From the NCBI GenBank assembly GCA_016125255.1, contig WGMD01000002.1:62001-126000 (forward strand): a stretch of DNA of 64,000 nt, in the 5' to 3' direction. Below the pieces are notes generated by a model, which was given only the letters and a program-made list of their open reading frames with translations, did no database searches and was not told the DNA's origin. This document shows positions 53,297 through 62,901 of the stretch, in pieces; position 1 is the stretch's first letter; each line of letters begins with the position of its first letter. The stretch is from Planctomycetota bacterium (GTDB taxonomy: Bacteria > Planctomycetota > Phycisphaerae > Phycisphaerales > Zrk34). The position numbers were made by a program, and so were the translations under genes.

Positions 53297-54624
53297 AAAT
53301 CGGCCTCATCGCCATGAGCGGCATCCGCGCGTGCGATCCGGAACTGTTGGAGCTGGGCCTGACGCTGCCGGGCTTCGTCGAGCGCAGCAAGGCGATCGCG
53401 TCGCTGCCGTCGCTGGGGCTTTTGACGCTTGCGGGCATGACGCCGGCGGAACATGAAGTGCGGTACATGGAAGTCGCGGATCTCAACGACGCCGACGCAC
53501 TTCCGATGGATTTTGATCTGGTGGCGATCAGCAGCTTCAGCGCGCAGATTCTCGAAGGGTACAAGCTGGGGCAGCGATACGCGGCGAGGGGCGTACCCGT
53601 CGTGACGGGCGGATTGCATGTGACGAGCGTGCCCGGCGAACCGGCGGAGTACGGTCTGTCGGCGATGCTCGGGGAGGGCGAGATCGCATGGGGCGATATT
53701 CTCGAAGACGCGAAGCATGGTAAGCTGGAGGACGTCTACGAAGCGCGGGGGGTCGAGTTTGATCTCGGGGCGTCGCCGATGCCGGCGTACGAACTGCTCG
53801 ACATGAGCCGATACAACCGCATCACGGTGCAGACGAGCCGGGGATGTCCGTGGAAGTGTTCGTTCTGCGCCAGCTCGATTCTGCTGACGCAGCGTTACAA
53901 GCAAAAGCCCATCGAGCGCGTGTTGGCGGAGGTCGATGCGATCGGCGCACGATGGAGGCGGCCGTACATCGAATTCGCGGACGACAACGCCTTCGTGAAT
54001 CGGCGGTACTGGTCGCATCTGCTGCCGGAGCTGGCGGATCGTCACGTGCGCTGGTTCACAGAAACGGACATCACGATCGCCGACGCGGACGACGCATTCA
54101 TCGACGCGCTGCGCGAGGCGGGTTGTCGGCAGGTGCTCATCGGCATGGAAAGCCCCATCGCCGCGGGGCTCGACGGGCTGGAGCTGCGCCGCAACTTCAA
54201 GAGCGACAAGTGGCGCATCTACAAACAGGCGATCGCCCGGCTCCAGTCGATGGGCATTCTCGTCAACGCCTGCTTCGTGCTCGGCCTCGACGGGCAACCC
54301 TCGGAAGTTTTCGATGCGATTTACGAATTCGTGGCGGACGCCAAGCCGTTCGATGTGCAGATCACGTATCAGACGCCCTTCCCCGGCACGCCGCTGTACG
54401 CGCAGCTCAAGCGGGAAGGTCGACTCACGCACGACGGGCAATGGAACCGCTGCACGCTCTTTGACATCAACTACGAACCGCGCCCCATGTCGGCGGGCGA
54501 GCTGCGGGCGGGCTTCTTCGATCTGGCCCAGCGGCTTTACAACGACGATTTTTCGCGCTGGCGGCGGGAGCACTGGCGCGATGTGGAACCGATGCCGAGT
54601 CTGCCGCGCGTTGACGTGGCTTAA
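53293..54624 (+). CDS. Radical SAM protein with N-terminal B12-binding-like domain
   Basis: 443 residues from ATG 53293, overlapping the previous stop. Residues 1-150 have a Rossmann-like pattern (LVAISSFSAQILEGYKLGQRYAARGVPVVTGGLHVT), as in B12-binding radical SAM enzymes, but the usual DxHxxG cobalamin motif is not evident. TVQTSRGCPWKCSFCASS is the CxxxCxxC iron-sulfur site. IEFADDNAFVNRRYW, VLIGMESP and VNACFVLGLDGQ are typical of BchE/MiaB-like barrels. It makes a 5'-deoxyadenosyl radical; substrate unknown. Its coupling to membrane-protein genes may mean a lipid or membrane-bound target. Confidence 0.87.
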   Translation: MKIGLIAMSGIRACDPELLELGLTLPGFVERSKAIASLPSLGLLTLAGMTPAEHEVRYMEVADLNDADALPMDFDLVAISSFSAQILEGYKLGQRYAARGVPVVTGGLHVTSVPGEPAEYGLSAMLGEGEIAWGDILEDAKHGKLEDVYEARGVEFDLGASPMPAYELLDMSRYNRITVQTSRGCPWKCSFCASSILLTQRYKQKPIERVLAEVDAIGARWRRPYIEFADDNAFVNRRYWSHLLPELADRHVRWFTETDITIADADDAFIDALREAGCRQVLIGMESPIAAGLDGLELRRNFKSDKWRIYKQAIARLQSMGILVNACFVLGLDGQPSEVFDAIYEFVADAKPFDVQITYQTPFPGTPLYAQLKREGRLTHDGQWNRCTLFDINYEPRPMSAGELRAGFFDLAQRLYNDDFSRWRREHWRDVEPMPSLPRVDVA

Positions 54625-54636
54625 GGGGGTTCACGC

Positions 54637-57600
54637 ATGGAAGGTTTCTTCGTCTTACTGGGGCTGCTCCTTCTGGCGGTGCCGTTCGTGGCGCTGGGGT
54701 TGGCGGTGGCGGCACGGAATCATGCGGAGCGACTCGAGGAGCAGAACAAAGCGCTGCACAAGCGGCTTATGCGGCTCGAGCAGTCGCTGATGCAGCCGGG
54801 TCATGCAGCTCCGCCTGCACCCATGGAGACGAAGCGGGAGGCGGCGGCGGCGACGCCCGAGCCGCCGGCTGCGCCGTCCAAATCGCCGGTGATCGAGACG
54901 CCCGCGCCGCCGGCGGAGGTCATCGAACTGACGCCGGTGCCGGAAGCGCCGATGAAGGAGCGAAGCGAGGTAGAGAAGCTGGTGGCGACGTTGAGCGCGG
55001 CGGAGGCGGCGGCGCCGGTGACGATCAAGCCGTTGACGGAGACGGTGGTGAAAAAGACGGAAGGCGGGGCCGCGGTCCGGCCACCCGCGAAAGAGAAGGA
55101 CACGCCGCGCGTCGGTTGGGAAGAGAAGCTGGGGGCGAAATTGCCGGTGTGGATCGGGGCGATCGCGCTGGCGCTGGCGGGGATTTTCATGGTGCGATTG
55201 ATGGTACAGCACGGGATGCTCACGCCGATCGTGCGCGTCTGGCTCACCGTCGGTTTCGGTGCGGCACTGATCGGCATCGGCGAGTTCGTGCGGCGGAATC
55301 TGTCGCAGATCGCGCAGGGTTTGACGGCGGCGGGTGTGGCGGTGTTGTATGCATCGCTGGTGTCGGCGGTGAATCTGCATCATCTGATGGAGCCGACGAC
55401 GGGCTTTGCGCTGATGGCGAGCGTGACGGCGTTGGCGGTGGCGCTGAGTCTGCGGCACGGACCGTTCGTCGCGGTGCTCGGACTCGTCGGCGGGTTCGTC
55501 ATGCCCGCCATTCTCGGCGCCCATCATGTCTCGACGCTTCATCTGTTCAGCTACCTGCTGCTATTGGAAATCGGACTGACGCTGCTGACGCGCGGGCGGG
55601 GTTGGTGGTGGCTGACGCTCTTGACGATGATCGGCGGGTTCGGATGGGCGGTGTTCTGGATCAACTTCTGGTTCAACGCCGACGACGCGAGCATGGTGGC
55701 GTTGTTCGTGATGGCGTCAGTGGCGTCATTCGTCATCGCCTCGTTCAACTGCACGAAACTGTATGGCGAGATGCCGGTGTTCATCGTGATGCCGTACCTG
55801 TCGGTCATCGCGGGGCTCGGACTGATCGGACAGCTTGTGCATGCATCGAGCTTCACGCCCAGCGAATGGTCATATCTGATGCTGCTGGGCGCGGGATGCA
55901 TCGTGCTGGGCCGGGCGCGGGACGAGTATCTGGCGATGCCGTGGCTTTCGGCGGCGACGGGGACGGCGCTGCTGATCCTTTGGGCGAATGACGGCGGGGC
56001 GCACGACGGGCTGCTCTTCAAGAAAGTCGTCCTCGCACACGGGCTGCTCTACGGCATCGGCGCGTACGCGGCGATGATCCGCACTCATCGGCCGGCGGTG
56101 TGGGCGTACATGAGCATCGTCAGCGCGATGACGTTTACGTTCACCGCCTATCTGGCGGACGATCCGGACTTTTCGCTGACCGCCCTGCCGTGGTGGAGCG
56201 TCTTCGCCCTCCTCGCCGGTCTCTACACGCTCGGCGCGATCCCCGTCGGCGTCGTGCGCGAGCGCTGCGAAGGCGACACATGGGACAGCCCGATGGGCGG
56301 ATTGATCATCGGCATCAGCGCGATGGCCGCCACGGCCCTGGCCATCCGTTACGAACAGCGCCCGCTCACCATCGCGCTGGCGATCGAAGTCTTCATCGTC
56401 GCGGCGGTGATGTACCGGCTCAAGCTGCCGGAACTCAAGCGCGTCGTGACTGTGCTCGCAGGTGTGGTGGCGGTCCGGCTGCTGATCAATCCGATGATCG
56501 TCGACTACCCGCTCAGCGAGCACGTCATCTTCAACGGACTTTGGATCCTGTACGGTCTGCCGCTGCTGTCGTTCATCGGGGCGTCCAAGCTGATGCGGCG
56601 CTTCGGCGATGAACCCCGCGCGACGGGCCTCGAAGCCGGGGCGATCGCGTTCGGCTTCGCATTGGTGTCGCTGTTGATCCGTCACGGTTTCGATCCACAT
56701 ATGACGCATCACGCCATCGACCTGATCGAGTTCAGCACGTATACGACAAGCTGGCTGGCGCTGGGGATCGCGCTGTTGATCGCTTCGGCGCGGTGGAAAC
56801 AACCGGCGGTGCGGATCGGGGCGCGCGTGGTGCTCGTGCTGGGCGTGCTGGTGCTTGTGATCGGGGCGGGGCTGTTCCGCAATCCGCTCAGCTCGCCGGC
56901 GCCGATCGGCGAAGGCGTGTTGATCAATGTGCTCTGGTATGTCTATGGCATGCCGGCGATCCTACTGGGCCTGACGGCCTGGGTGTTCGCGAAACAGAAG
57001 GACGAGCCGGCGAGCCACATTTCGCTCTTCGGATCGATCGCCCTGCTGGTCGTCACCGCCGGCATGCTCATCCATCACGGCTATCACCCCGCCGACATGA
57101 CCGAACGCGGCGCGAGTCTCTACGAGTACGCGACGTACGGATTGGCATGGGGCGTGATGGGCCTGGGCCTGATGACGATCGGCGGGCGCGTCAAGCACGA
57201 ACTGGTCGAACGCTTCGGCGACGGACTGGCGCTGATGTCGGTCGTCGCGGTGATCGTCGGCGGGGCCTTCGCCGCCAATCCGCTGCATGTCGATGCGAAC
57301 ATCGGCAATATGCCGGTGTTCAATGGCCTTTTGTACATCTTCGCCCTGCCCGCGCTGATCGCAGGCACGATCGCATACCGGTGGAAGCAGCGCGGGTATC
57401 TGATGCCGGCGCGGGCGATGGCGCTGGGCGCGCTGGTGCTGATCTTCGCGCTGGTGTCGCTCCAGGTGCGGCAGTCCTTCTGGGGAGCGCACCTGATTCT
57501 GCGCGGGCAGGCGCCGACGATGGGCGAGTGGTACGCGTATTCGGCGGCGTGGCTGGCGTATGCGGCGGTGCTGCTGACGGTGGGCGTGCTGGGGAATCTG

Positions 57601-57840
57601 CAGATGATACGATATGCGTCGCTGGCGGTGATGCTCGTGTCGGTGGTGAAGGTGTTCATCTTCGACACGCGCCATCTGTCGGACCTGTGGCGCGTGCTCT
57701 CGTTCCTGGGTTTGGGCGTGAGTCTGCTGCTCTTGGCTTGGGTGTATCAGCGGTTCGTGTTCCGCAGCGGCGCACGAACGCGCGAAACGGATGAACAGTC
57801 TCATGAATCAGACGGCCTCGACGAACCTTCGGTCCCCTGA
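54637..57840 (+). CDS. DUF2339-type polytopic membrane protein
   Basis: 1067 residues; GGGGG 7 nt upstream of ATG 54637. An N-terminal helix and short coiled coil (NHAERLEEQNKALHKRLMRLEQSL) are followed by a Pro/Ala/Glu-rich linker (about 60-150), then WEEKLGAKLPVWIGAIALALAGIFMVRL, which opens the DUF2339 domain. More than twenty hydrophobic segments continue to a charged tail. The family is widespread but functionally uncharacterised, and a cell-envelope role is only a guess. The 3' end overlaps the next gene by 50 bp. Confidence 0.83.
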   Translation: MEGFFVLLGLLLLAVPFVALGLAVAARNHAERLEEQNKALHKRLMRLEQSLMQPGHAAPPAPMETKREAAAATPEPPAAPSKSPVIETPAPPAEVIELTPVPEAPMKERSEVEKLVATLSAAEAAAPVTIKPLTETVVKKTEGGAAVRPPAKEKDTPRVGWEEKLGAKLPVWIGAIALALAGIFMVRLMVQHGMLTPIVRVWLTVGFGAALIGIGEFVRRNLSQIAQGLTAAGVAVLYASLVSAVNLHHLMEPTTGFALMASVTALAVALSLRHGPFVAVLGLVGGFVMPAILGAHHVSTLHLFSYLLLLEIGLTLLTRGRGWWWLTLLTMIGGFGWAVFWINFWFNADDASMVALFVMASVASFVIASFNCTKLYGEMPVFIVMPYLSVIAGLGLIGQLVHASSFTPSEWSYLMLLGAGCIVLGRARDEYLAMPWLSAATGTALLILWANDGGAHDGLLFKKVVLAHGLLYGIGAYAAMIRTHRPAVWAYMSIVSAMTFTFTAYLADDPDFSLTALPWWSVFALLAGLYTLGAIPVGVVRERCEGDTWDSPMGGLIIGISAMAATALAIRYEQRPLTIALAIEVFIVAAVMYRLKLPELKRVVTVLAGVVAVRLLINPMIVDYPLSEHVIFNGLWILYGLPLLSFIGASKLMRRFGDEPRATGLEAGAIAFGFALVSLLIRHGFDPHMTHHAIDLIEFSTYTTSWLALGIALLIASARWKQPAVRIGARVVLVLGVLVLVIGAGLFRNPLSSPAPIGEGVLINVLWYVYGMPAILLGLTAWVFAKQKDEPASHISLFGSIALLVVTAGMLIHHGYHPADMTERGASLYEYATYGLAWGVMGLGLMTIGGRVKHELVERFGDGLALMSVVAVIVGGAFAANPLHVDANIGNMPVFNGLLYIFALPALIAGTIAYRWKQRGYLMPARAMALGALVLIFALVSLQVRQSFWGAHLILRGQAPTMGEWYAYSAAWLAYAAVLLTVGVLGNLQMIRYASLAVMLVSVVKVFIFDTRHLSDLWRVLSFLGLGVSLLLLAWVYQRFVFRSGARTRETDEQSHESDGLDEPSVP

Positions 57841-60800
57841 CGAACCGGCGCACCCGCTGCGCGGTCTGCTCGTCGCGCAGTTCTTCGGAGCGTTCAATGA
57901 CAACGCATGGAAGTACATCATCCTCACCCTCGCCATGCGCCCGATCGTCGCCGAGCACGGGTCCAGCGGCAATGATTTCCTCGAGGCCTCACAGTGGCAG
58001 ACCTCGCTCGCCCTATTGGTCTTCACGCTTCCGATGATGATCTTCAGTCTCCCCGCCGGCGTCCTGGCCGACCGCATCAGCAAACGCACCGTGATCGTGT
58101 CCATGAAGATTCTCGAGCTCATCCTGATGATCGCCGCCACGGCCGTGATCCTGCTCGTGCCGGGGAACATGATCGCGGCGATGGTCGTGCTGGCGATGAT
58201 GGGCCTTCAGTCGGCGATCTTCAGCCCGGCGAAATACGGGATTTTGCCGGAGATTCTCCCCCATTCCAAACTGTCGATCGGCAACGGGCTGCTGGAGATG
58301 TGGACCATGCTCGCCATCATCGCCGGCACGGGACTCGGGCCGCTGATGCTCGCTTTCGATCGCGACGGCACGCTGCCGCAGTACACGTTTCTCGCTCCCG
58401 CCGTGCTCGTCGTGCTCGCCGTCGTCGGGCTTTCGGCGACGCGCGCGATCCCGCCGGTGCGTTCGATGGGCTCGCCGCGCAGCATGAGTCAGACGACGCG
58501 CGCCGCTTTCTCCGCCATGTTCGCCGATCGCGTGCTCATGCTCGCCGTCGTCGGCTCCGTGCTCTACTGGTCGATTCTGAGTCTGATGGGGCAGAACCTC
58601 TATGTGTACGCGCGCCAGATCACGCTGGCGATGGCGCACGCAGAGATCTACTCGGGGTTGCCGCCGGCGCTCTTCGGCGTCGGTATCGGCGTCGGCGCGG
58701 TTCTGGCCGGGCGGCTCTCGGCGGCGAAGGTCGAAGTCGGACTGATCCCGCTGGGCGCGGTCATCTTTTCGATCATGGGCCTGCTGCTGGGGCTCATCGA
58801 GCCGCGGCTGCCCGGCACGCTGGGGCTGATGCTGGTCATGGGACTCGGCGCGGGTTTCATGGTCGTCCCGATTCACGCCCTCATTCAATGGCGCAGCCCC
58901 GCCGATCGACGCGGAGCCGTCATCGCCGTCACCAACGTCGTCACGCTCGCCGGCGTCATCGCCGGTTCGCTCGGCGCCAGCGGACTCGCCGAAACCGGCC
59001 TCGACTCCGGCGGGCTCCTGCTCGTCAGCGCCGGCATCGTCATCGCCTGCACGCTCTGGGCATTGTGGCTCCTCCCCGATGCGCTCCTCCGCGTCCTCCT
59101 CGTCCTGCTCACGCACACCTTCTACCGCCTCAAGGTCATCAATCGACAGCACGCCCCCGAAGAAGGCGGCGCCCTGCTCGTGCCCAATCACGTGACGTTT
59201 CTCGACGGCCTGTTCATCCTCGCGAGTCTCGATCGCCCCGTGCGATTCATCGTCGACGCGACGTACTACAACAAGTGGTGGGCCCGACCGTTCATGCAGG
59301 CGCTGGGCGCGATTCCGATCACGACGAGCGGCGGACCCCGCGCGGTGATGCGCGCCTTGCGGCTCGCCGGGCAGTACCTCGATGAAGGCCATCTCGTGTG
59401 CATCTTCGCCGAGGGCCAGCTCACGCGCACCGGCACGCTGATGCCTTTCCGCCGCGGCATGGAGCGCATCGTCAAGGGCCGCGACGTGCCGATCATTCCG
59501 ATGCACCTGGACCGCATCTGGGGCAGCATCTTCAGCTACATCGGCGGGCGTTTCGTCACGAAACTCCCGCAGCAGTTGCCCTATCCCGTGACCGTCTCAT
59601 TCGGCGAGCCGCTGCCGTCCAGTACGCCCGTGCAGGAAGTGCGGCAGGTCATTCAGCGCCTCGGCACCGATGCCTGGCAGCATCGCCGCGCCGATCGCCG
59701 CCCGCTGCAACGCACGTTCATCCGCATGGCGCGTCATCGCCCCTTCGGCCCCGCTTTCGCCGAAGCGACCCGCCCGCGCGTGTCTCGCATCAAAGCCCTC
59801 GCCGGCGCGATCGCGCTTGCCCGCGCGATGCGGACCCACTGGGCCAATCAAAAACGCGTCGGACTCCTGCTCCCGCCCAGCATCGCCGCCGCCACCGCCA
59901 ACCTCGCCGCCGCCCTCGCCGGCCGAACCAGCGTCAACCTCAACTACACCGCCGGCCCCGCCGCCATGACCAGCGCCGCCCAACAAGCCGAACTCACCAC
60001 CGTCCTCACCAGCCGCGCGTTCATCGAAAAGGCCAAACTGACCATCCCCAAGGGCGTGCATCCGCTTTTCATCGAAGACCTCGTCACGAAAATCAGTAAT
60101 TCGCGCCGCATCGGGTGTCTCCTGCTCGCTTGGTTCGCCCGCGTCAAAACGATCGAGCGCCTCTGCGGCGCGGACAAGCCCGTGACGCTCGATGACGAAG
60201 CGACGATCATCTTCTCCAGCGGATCGACCGGCGATCCCAAGGGCGTCGTCCTCACGCATTTCAACATCGACTCGAACGTCGAAGCCGTCGCGCAGATCTT
60301 CCCGTCCCGGCACGGCGACCACATGCTCGGCATCCTCCCGCTCTTTCACTCGTTCGGCTACATGACGATGTGGCTGGCGATCAATCATGACATGGCGATC
60401 GTCTTCCATCCCAATCCCCTCGACGCCGATACGGTGGGACGACTTGTCGAGAAGCATCGCATCACGGTGCTGATCGCCACGCCGACGTTTTTGCAGCTCT
60501 ATCTCCGGCGCGTTTCGCCGCACGCGTTCGGGTCGCTGCGTGTCGTGCTCACCGGCGCGGAGAAGTTGCCTGCCCGCGTGAGCGAGGCATTCGAAGAGAC
60601 GTTCGGCATTCGTCCCATCGAGGGCTACGGCGCGACCGAGTGTTCGCCCGTCATCACCGCCAGCACGCTCGATGTCCGTTACGAGGGCGTGTTTCAGGCC
60701 GGTTCGCGCCGCGGGAGCGTCGGCCTGCCGCTGCCGGGCGTGTCCGTCAAGCTGGTCGATCCCGAGTCGCTGGCCCCGCTGCCCGCCGATGGCCAGACGC

Positions 60801-61288
60801 CGGGCATGCTCCTGGTGCGCGGGCCCAACATCATGAAGGGCTATCTCAACCGTCCCGACCTGACCGAGAAAGTCATGCGCGACGGCTGGTACGTCACCGG
60901 CGACATGGCCCGCATCGATGACGACGGGTTCGTCTTCATCACCGACCGCCTCTCGCGCTTCAGCAAGATCGGCGGCGAGATGGTCCCGCATGGCAAAGTC
61001 GAAGACGCCCTGCATGATGCGGCGAATCTGACCATGCAGACCTTCGCCGTCACCGCCATCCCCGATGCCAAAAAAGGCGAGCGCCTCGCCGTGCTGCACA
61101 CGTATGACCCCGCGAAGATTCCCGAGCTTGTCGAGAAGCTCGTCGCCGCCGGTCTGCCCAATTTGTTCATCCCGCGAGCGGACCAGTTTCTTAAAGTCGA
61201 CGCCTTGCCGCTGCTGGGCACGGGCAAGCTCGATCTGCGTGAACTGAAGCGGCGCGCCGCCGAAGCGTTCCCCCCCGCCGGAGCATGA
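57791..61288 (+). CDS. aas: Aas-type fusion: MFS lysophospholipid transporter, acyltransferase and acyl-ACP synthetase
   Basis: 1165 residues from ATG 57791 (ATG 57803 also possible), overlapping the DUF2339 gene. Residues about 25-430 are an LplT-like MFS transporter (GLLVAQFFGAFNDNAWKY, SPAKYGILPEI). About 440-640 are a PlsC acyltransferase with H466-x4-D471 in NHVTFLDG and a FAEGQLTRTG motif. About 650-1165 are an AMP-binding ligase with TIIFSSGSTGDPKGVVLTH near residue 805, GYGATECSPV and a YVTGDMARID segment. Such fusions import lysophospholipids and re-acylate them. An inner-membrane phospholipid repair role fits. Confidence 0.93.
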   Translation: MNSLMNQTASTNLRSPDEPAHPLRGLLVAQFFGAFNDNAWKYIILTLAMRPIVAEHGSSGNDFLEASQWQTSLALLVFTLPMMIFSLPAGVLADRISKRTVIVSMKILELILMIAATAVILLVPGNMIAAMVVLAMMGLQSAIFSPAKYGILPEILPHSKLSIGNGLLEMWTMLAIIAGTGLGPLMLAFDRDGTLPQYTFLAPAVLVVLAVVGLSATRAIPPVRSMGSPRSMSQTTRAAFSAMFADRVLMLAVVGSVLYWSILSLMGQNLYVYARQITLAMAHAEIYSGLPPALFGVGIGVGAVLAGRLSAAKVEVGLIPLGAVIFSIMGLLLGLIEPRLPGTLGLMLVMGLGAGFMVVPIHALIQWRSPADRRGAVIAVTNVVTLAGVIAGSLGASGLAETGLDSGGLLLVSAGIVIACTLWALWLLPDALLRVLLVLLTHTFYRLKVINRQHAPEEGGALLVPNHVTFLDGLFILASLDRPVRFIVDATYYNKWWARPFMQALGAIPITTSGGPRAVMRALRLAGQYLDEGHLVCIFAEGQLTRTGTLMPFRRGMERIVKGRDVPIIPMHLDRIWGSIFSYIGGRFVTKLPQQLPYPVTVSFGEPLPSSTPVQEVRQVIQRLGTDAWQHRRADRRPLQRTFIRMARHRPFGPAFAEATRPRVSRIKALAGAIALARAMRTHWANQKRVGLLLPPSIAAATANLAAALAGRTSVNLNYTAGPAAMTSAAQQAELTTVLTSRAFIEKAKLTIPKGVHPLFIEDLVTKISNSRRIGCLLLAWFARVKTIERLCGADKPVTLDDEATIIFSSGSTGDPKGVVLTHFNIDSNVEAVAQIFPSRHGDHMLGILPLFHSFGYMTMWLAINHDMAIVFHPNPLDADTVGRLVEKHRITVLIATPTFLQLYLRRVSPHAFGSLRVVLTGAEKLPARVSEAFEETFGIRPIEGYGATECSPVITASTLDVRYEGVFQAGSRRGSVGLPLPGVSVKLVDPESLAPLPADGQTPGMLLVRGPNIMKGYLNRPDLTEKVMRDGWYVTGDMARIDDDGFVFITDRLSRFSKIGGEMVPHGKVEDALHDAANLTMQTFAVTAIPDAKKGERLAVLHTYDPAKIPELVEKLVAAGLPNLFIPRADQFLKVDALPLLGTGKLDLRELKRRAAEAFPPAGA

Positions 61289-61289
61289 C

Positions 61290-62702
61290 ATGGTCAAGCC
61301 GCATCATGATCCCGATTACGATCCCCCGAGGCCGTGGTGGTCGTTTCATCGGCGGCGCATGATCGTGATCGTCGGCGCCATGATGGTGCTGGCCGTGCCA
61401 CTGCTCGTGCGATGGGTCAACACGCAGGCCAAGCCGCCGGCCGCTCCGATCACGAGCATCAGCACCGCCGTCGCCCAGACGCCCGCCGAGGATGAATCGC
61501 ACACGCTCACGATCCCGCTCACCGACGGCCGCGTCGATATGACCAAGGTCAAGTCGCGCGTCAGCGATTGGCTCGGCTTGAGCAAGTCCGCTGACAAACC
61601 CGCCGATGCGAACGCGCCCGCCGCCGCCCCCGTCTGGCTCGAGCAGCTTCAGAGTGCCACGCACGGCATCCTCCATGTCCAAAACACCGGCGACAACCTC
61701 ACGCTCAAGTTCGATGAAAAACAGTTCTGGCGACAGGACAAGCAGGTCCGCACGGATTTTCGGCACAAGATGGAGCAGCTTTTCCCCGAATCCGCCGCCG
61801 AGGCGAAGGCGCAGTACGGTCTGTTCATCTATGCCGGCAATGACTCGCCGCCCGTGCGGCTTGATCATGTCGCCGCCGCGCTGCCCGCGCATGTCGTCGT
61901 GCTGATCCATGGCCTGGACGATCCCGGCGAAGTCTGGTCCGTGCTTCGCCCGACGCTGCTGGCGCGACATGAAACGGTCGGTCAGTTCGAGTATCCCAAT
62001 GATCAGCCCATCGACGAATCGGCCGCGCTGCTGGCGGAGCAGTTGAAGCTGCTCCGCGCGGGGGGCGTGACACGCATCGACATGGTGGCGCATTCGATGG
62101 GCGGGCTGGTCGCGCGGCAGGTGCTCACCGATGCGCGGTGGTACGCCGGCGACGGGGCGAGTCAGGCGGACTTGCCGGACATCGCGCGACTCATCATGGT
62201 GGGCACGCCGCAGCATGGATCGGAGCTGGCCCGTTTTCGTTTCGCCGCGGAGTGGCGTGACCAGTTCGCCCGCGCCATCGCCGGTCAGGCGACGCCGCTG
62301 GGCGGCATCTTCGACGGGGCCGGCGAAGCGGAGGTCGATCTATTGCCGGGCAGCGATTTCCTGACCGCGCTCAATGCCCGCCCGCTCCCGGCGCACACGA
62401 AGCTGACGATCATCGCCGGACGCGCCAGCGGCATCAGCGATGAGAAACTCGTCGAACTGCGCGAACATTTGAGCGTGCATCCGCCTGAAGGCGATGTCGA
62501 CGCTGTGCGGCGTGCGCTCGACTCATTGGCCGACAACATCGGCGACGGGGCTGTCACGCTCGAAAGCTCCCGGCTCGACGGCGTGACCGATTACACCATC
62601 GTCGATGGCAATCACCTGTCGATCATCCGCAACGTCCTGCCCGGCTCCGAGCGCATCCCGCCGGCGCTGCCGATCGTACTCGATCGGTTGGAGAAGAATT
62701 AG
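61290..62702 (+). CDS. Membrane-anchored lipase/esterase (alpha/beta hydrolase)
   Basis: 470 residues; GGAG 6 nt upstream of ATG 61290, one base after the aas stop. One N-terminal transmembrane helix (MIVIVGAMMVLAVPLLVRWV) precedes a linker. The hydrolase domain has AHVVVLIHGLDDPGE (oxyanion loop), IDMVAHSMGGLVARQVL (nucleophile Ser in AHSMGG) and ARLIMVGTPQHGSEL, typical of PGAP1-like and class 2 lipases. A catalytic His is likely in DYTIVDGNHLSIIRN. It may act on lipids handled by the Aas fusion encoded just upstream. Confidence 0.85.
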   Translation: MVKPHHDPDYDPPRPWWSFHRRRMIVIVGAMMVLAVPLLVRWVNTQAKPPAAPITSISTAVAQTPAEDESHTLTIPLTDGRVDMTKVKSRVSDWLGLSKSADKPADANAPAAAPVWLEQLQSATHGILHVQNTGDNLTLKFDEKQFWRQDKQVRTDFRHKMEQLFPESAAEAKAQYGLFIYAGNDSPPVRLDHVAAALPAHVVVLIHGLDDPGEVWSVLRPTLLARHETVGQFEYPNDQPIDESAALLAEQLKLLRAGGVTRIDMVAHSMGGLVARQVLTDARWYAGDGASQADLPDIARLIMVGTPQHGSELARFRFAAEWRDQFARAIAGQATPLGGIFDGAGEAEVDLLPGSDFLTALNARPLPAHTKLTIIAGRASGISDEKLVELREHLSVHPPEGDVDAVRRALDSLADNIGDGAVTLESSRLDGVTDYTIVDGNHLSIIRNVLPGSERIPPALPIVLDRLEKN

Positions 62703-62705
62703 AGC

Positions 62706-62730
62706 ACGCCGCAAGCGGCGTCGCGAACGG
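62706..62730 (+). repeat. REP-like stem-loop, copy R4
   Basis: Arms ACGCCGC/GCGGCGT around AA, followed by CGCGAACGG (one A shorter than the other copies). It begins 4 bp after the lipase stop and could also act as a terminator, although no T-run follows. Confidence 0.6.
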
Positions 62731-62901
62731 ATTCGCTGGGGATGCTTCGCGTCCGGGCGGTTTACTTTTTTCTTTCATTTTCGCCACAACCCATCCCCCC
62801 TGTCCCGCCGCCGCCACGTTTGGCGCTTCGCTGCTTGACCGTGCCTCAAGGGCGACTTAGCTTTAACCGTGAGCATTCAACTCACCGGTCGGAGCACCGC
62901 C

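Noticed and set aside
57778-57800. A fifth REP-like copy (CGCGAAACGG near 57784)
   Set aside because: The tail sequence is present, but no 7-bp stem precedes it and it lies within coding sequence.
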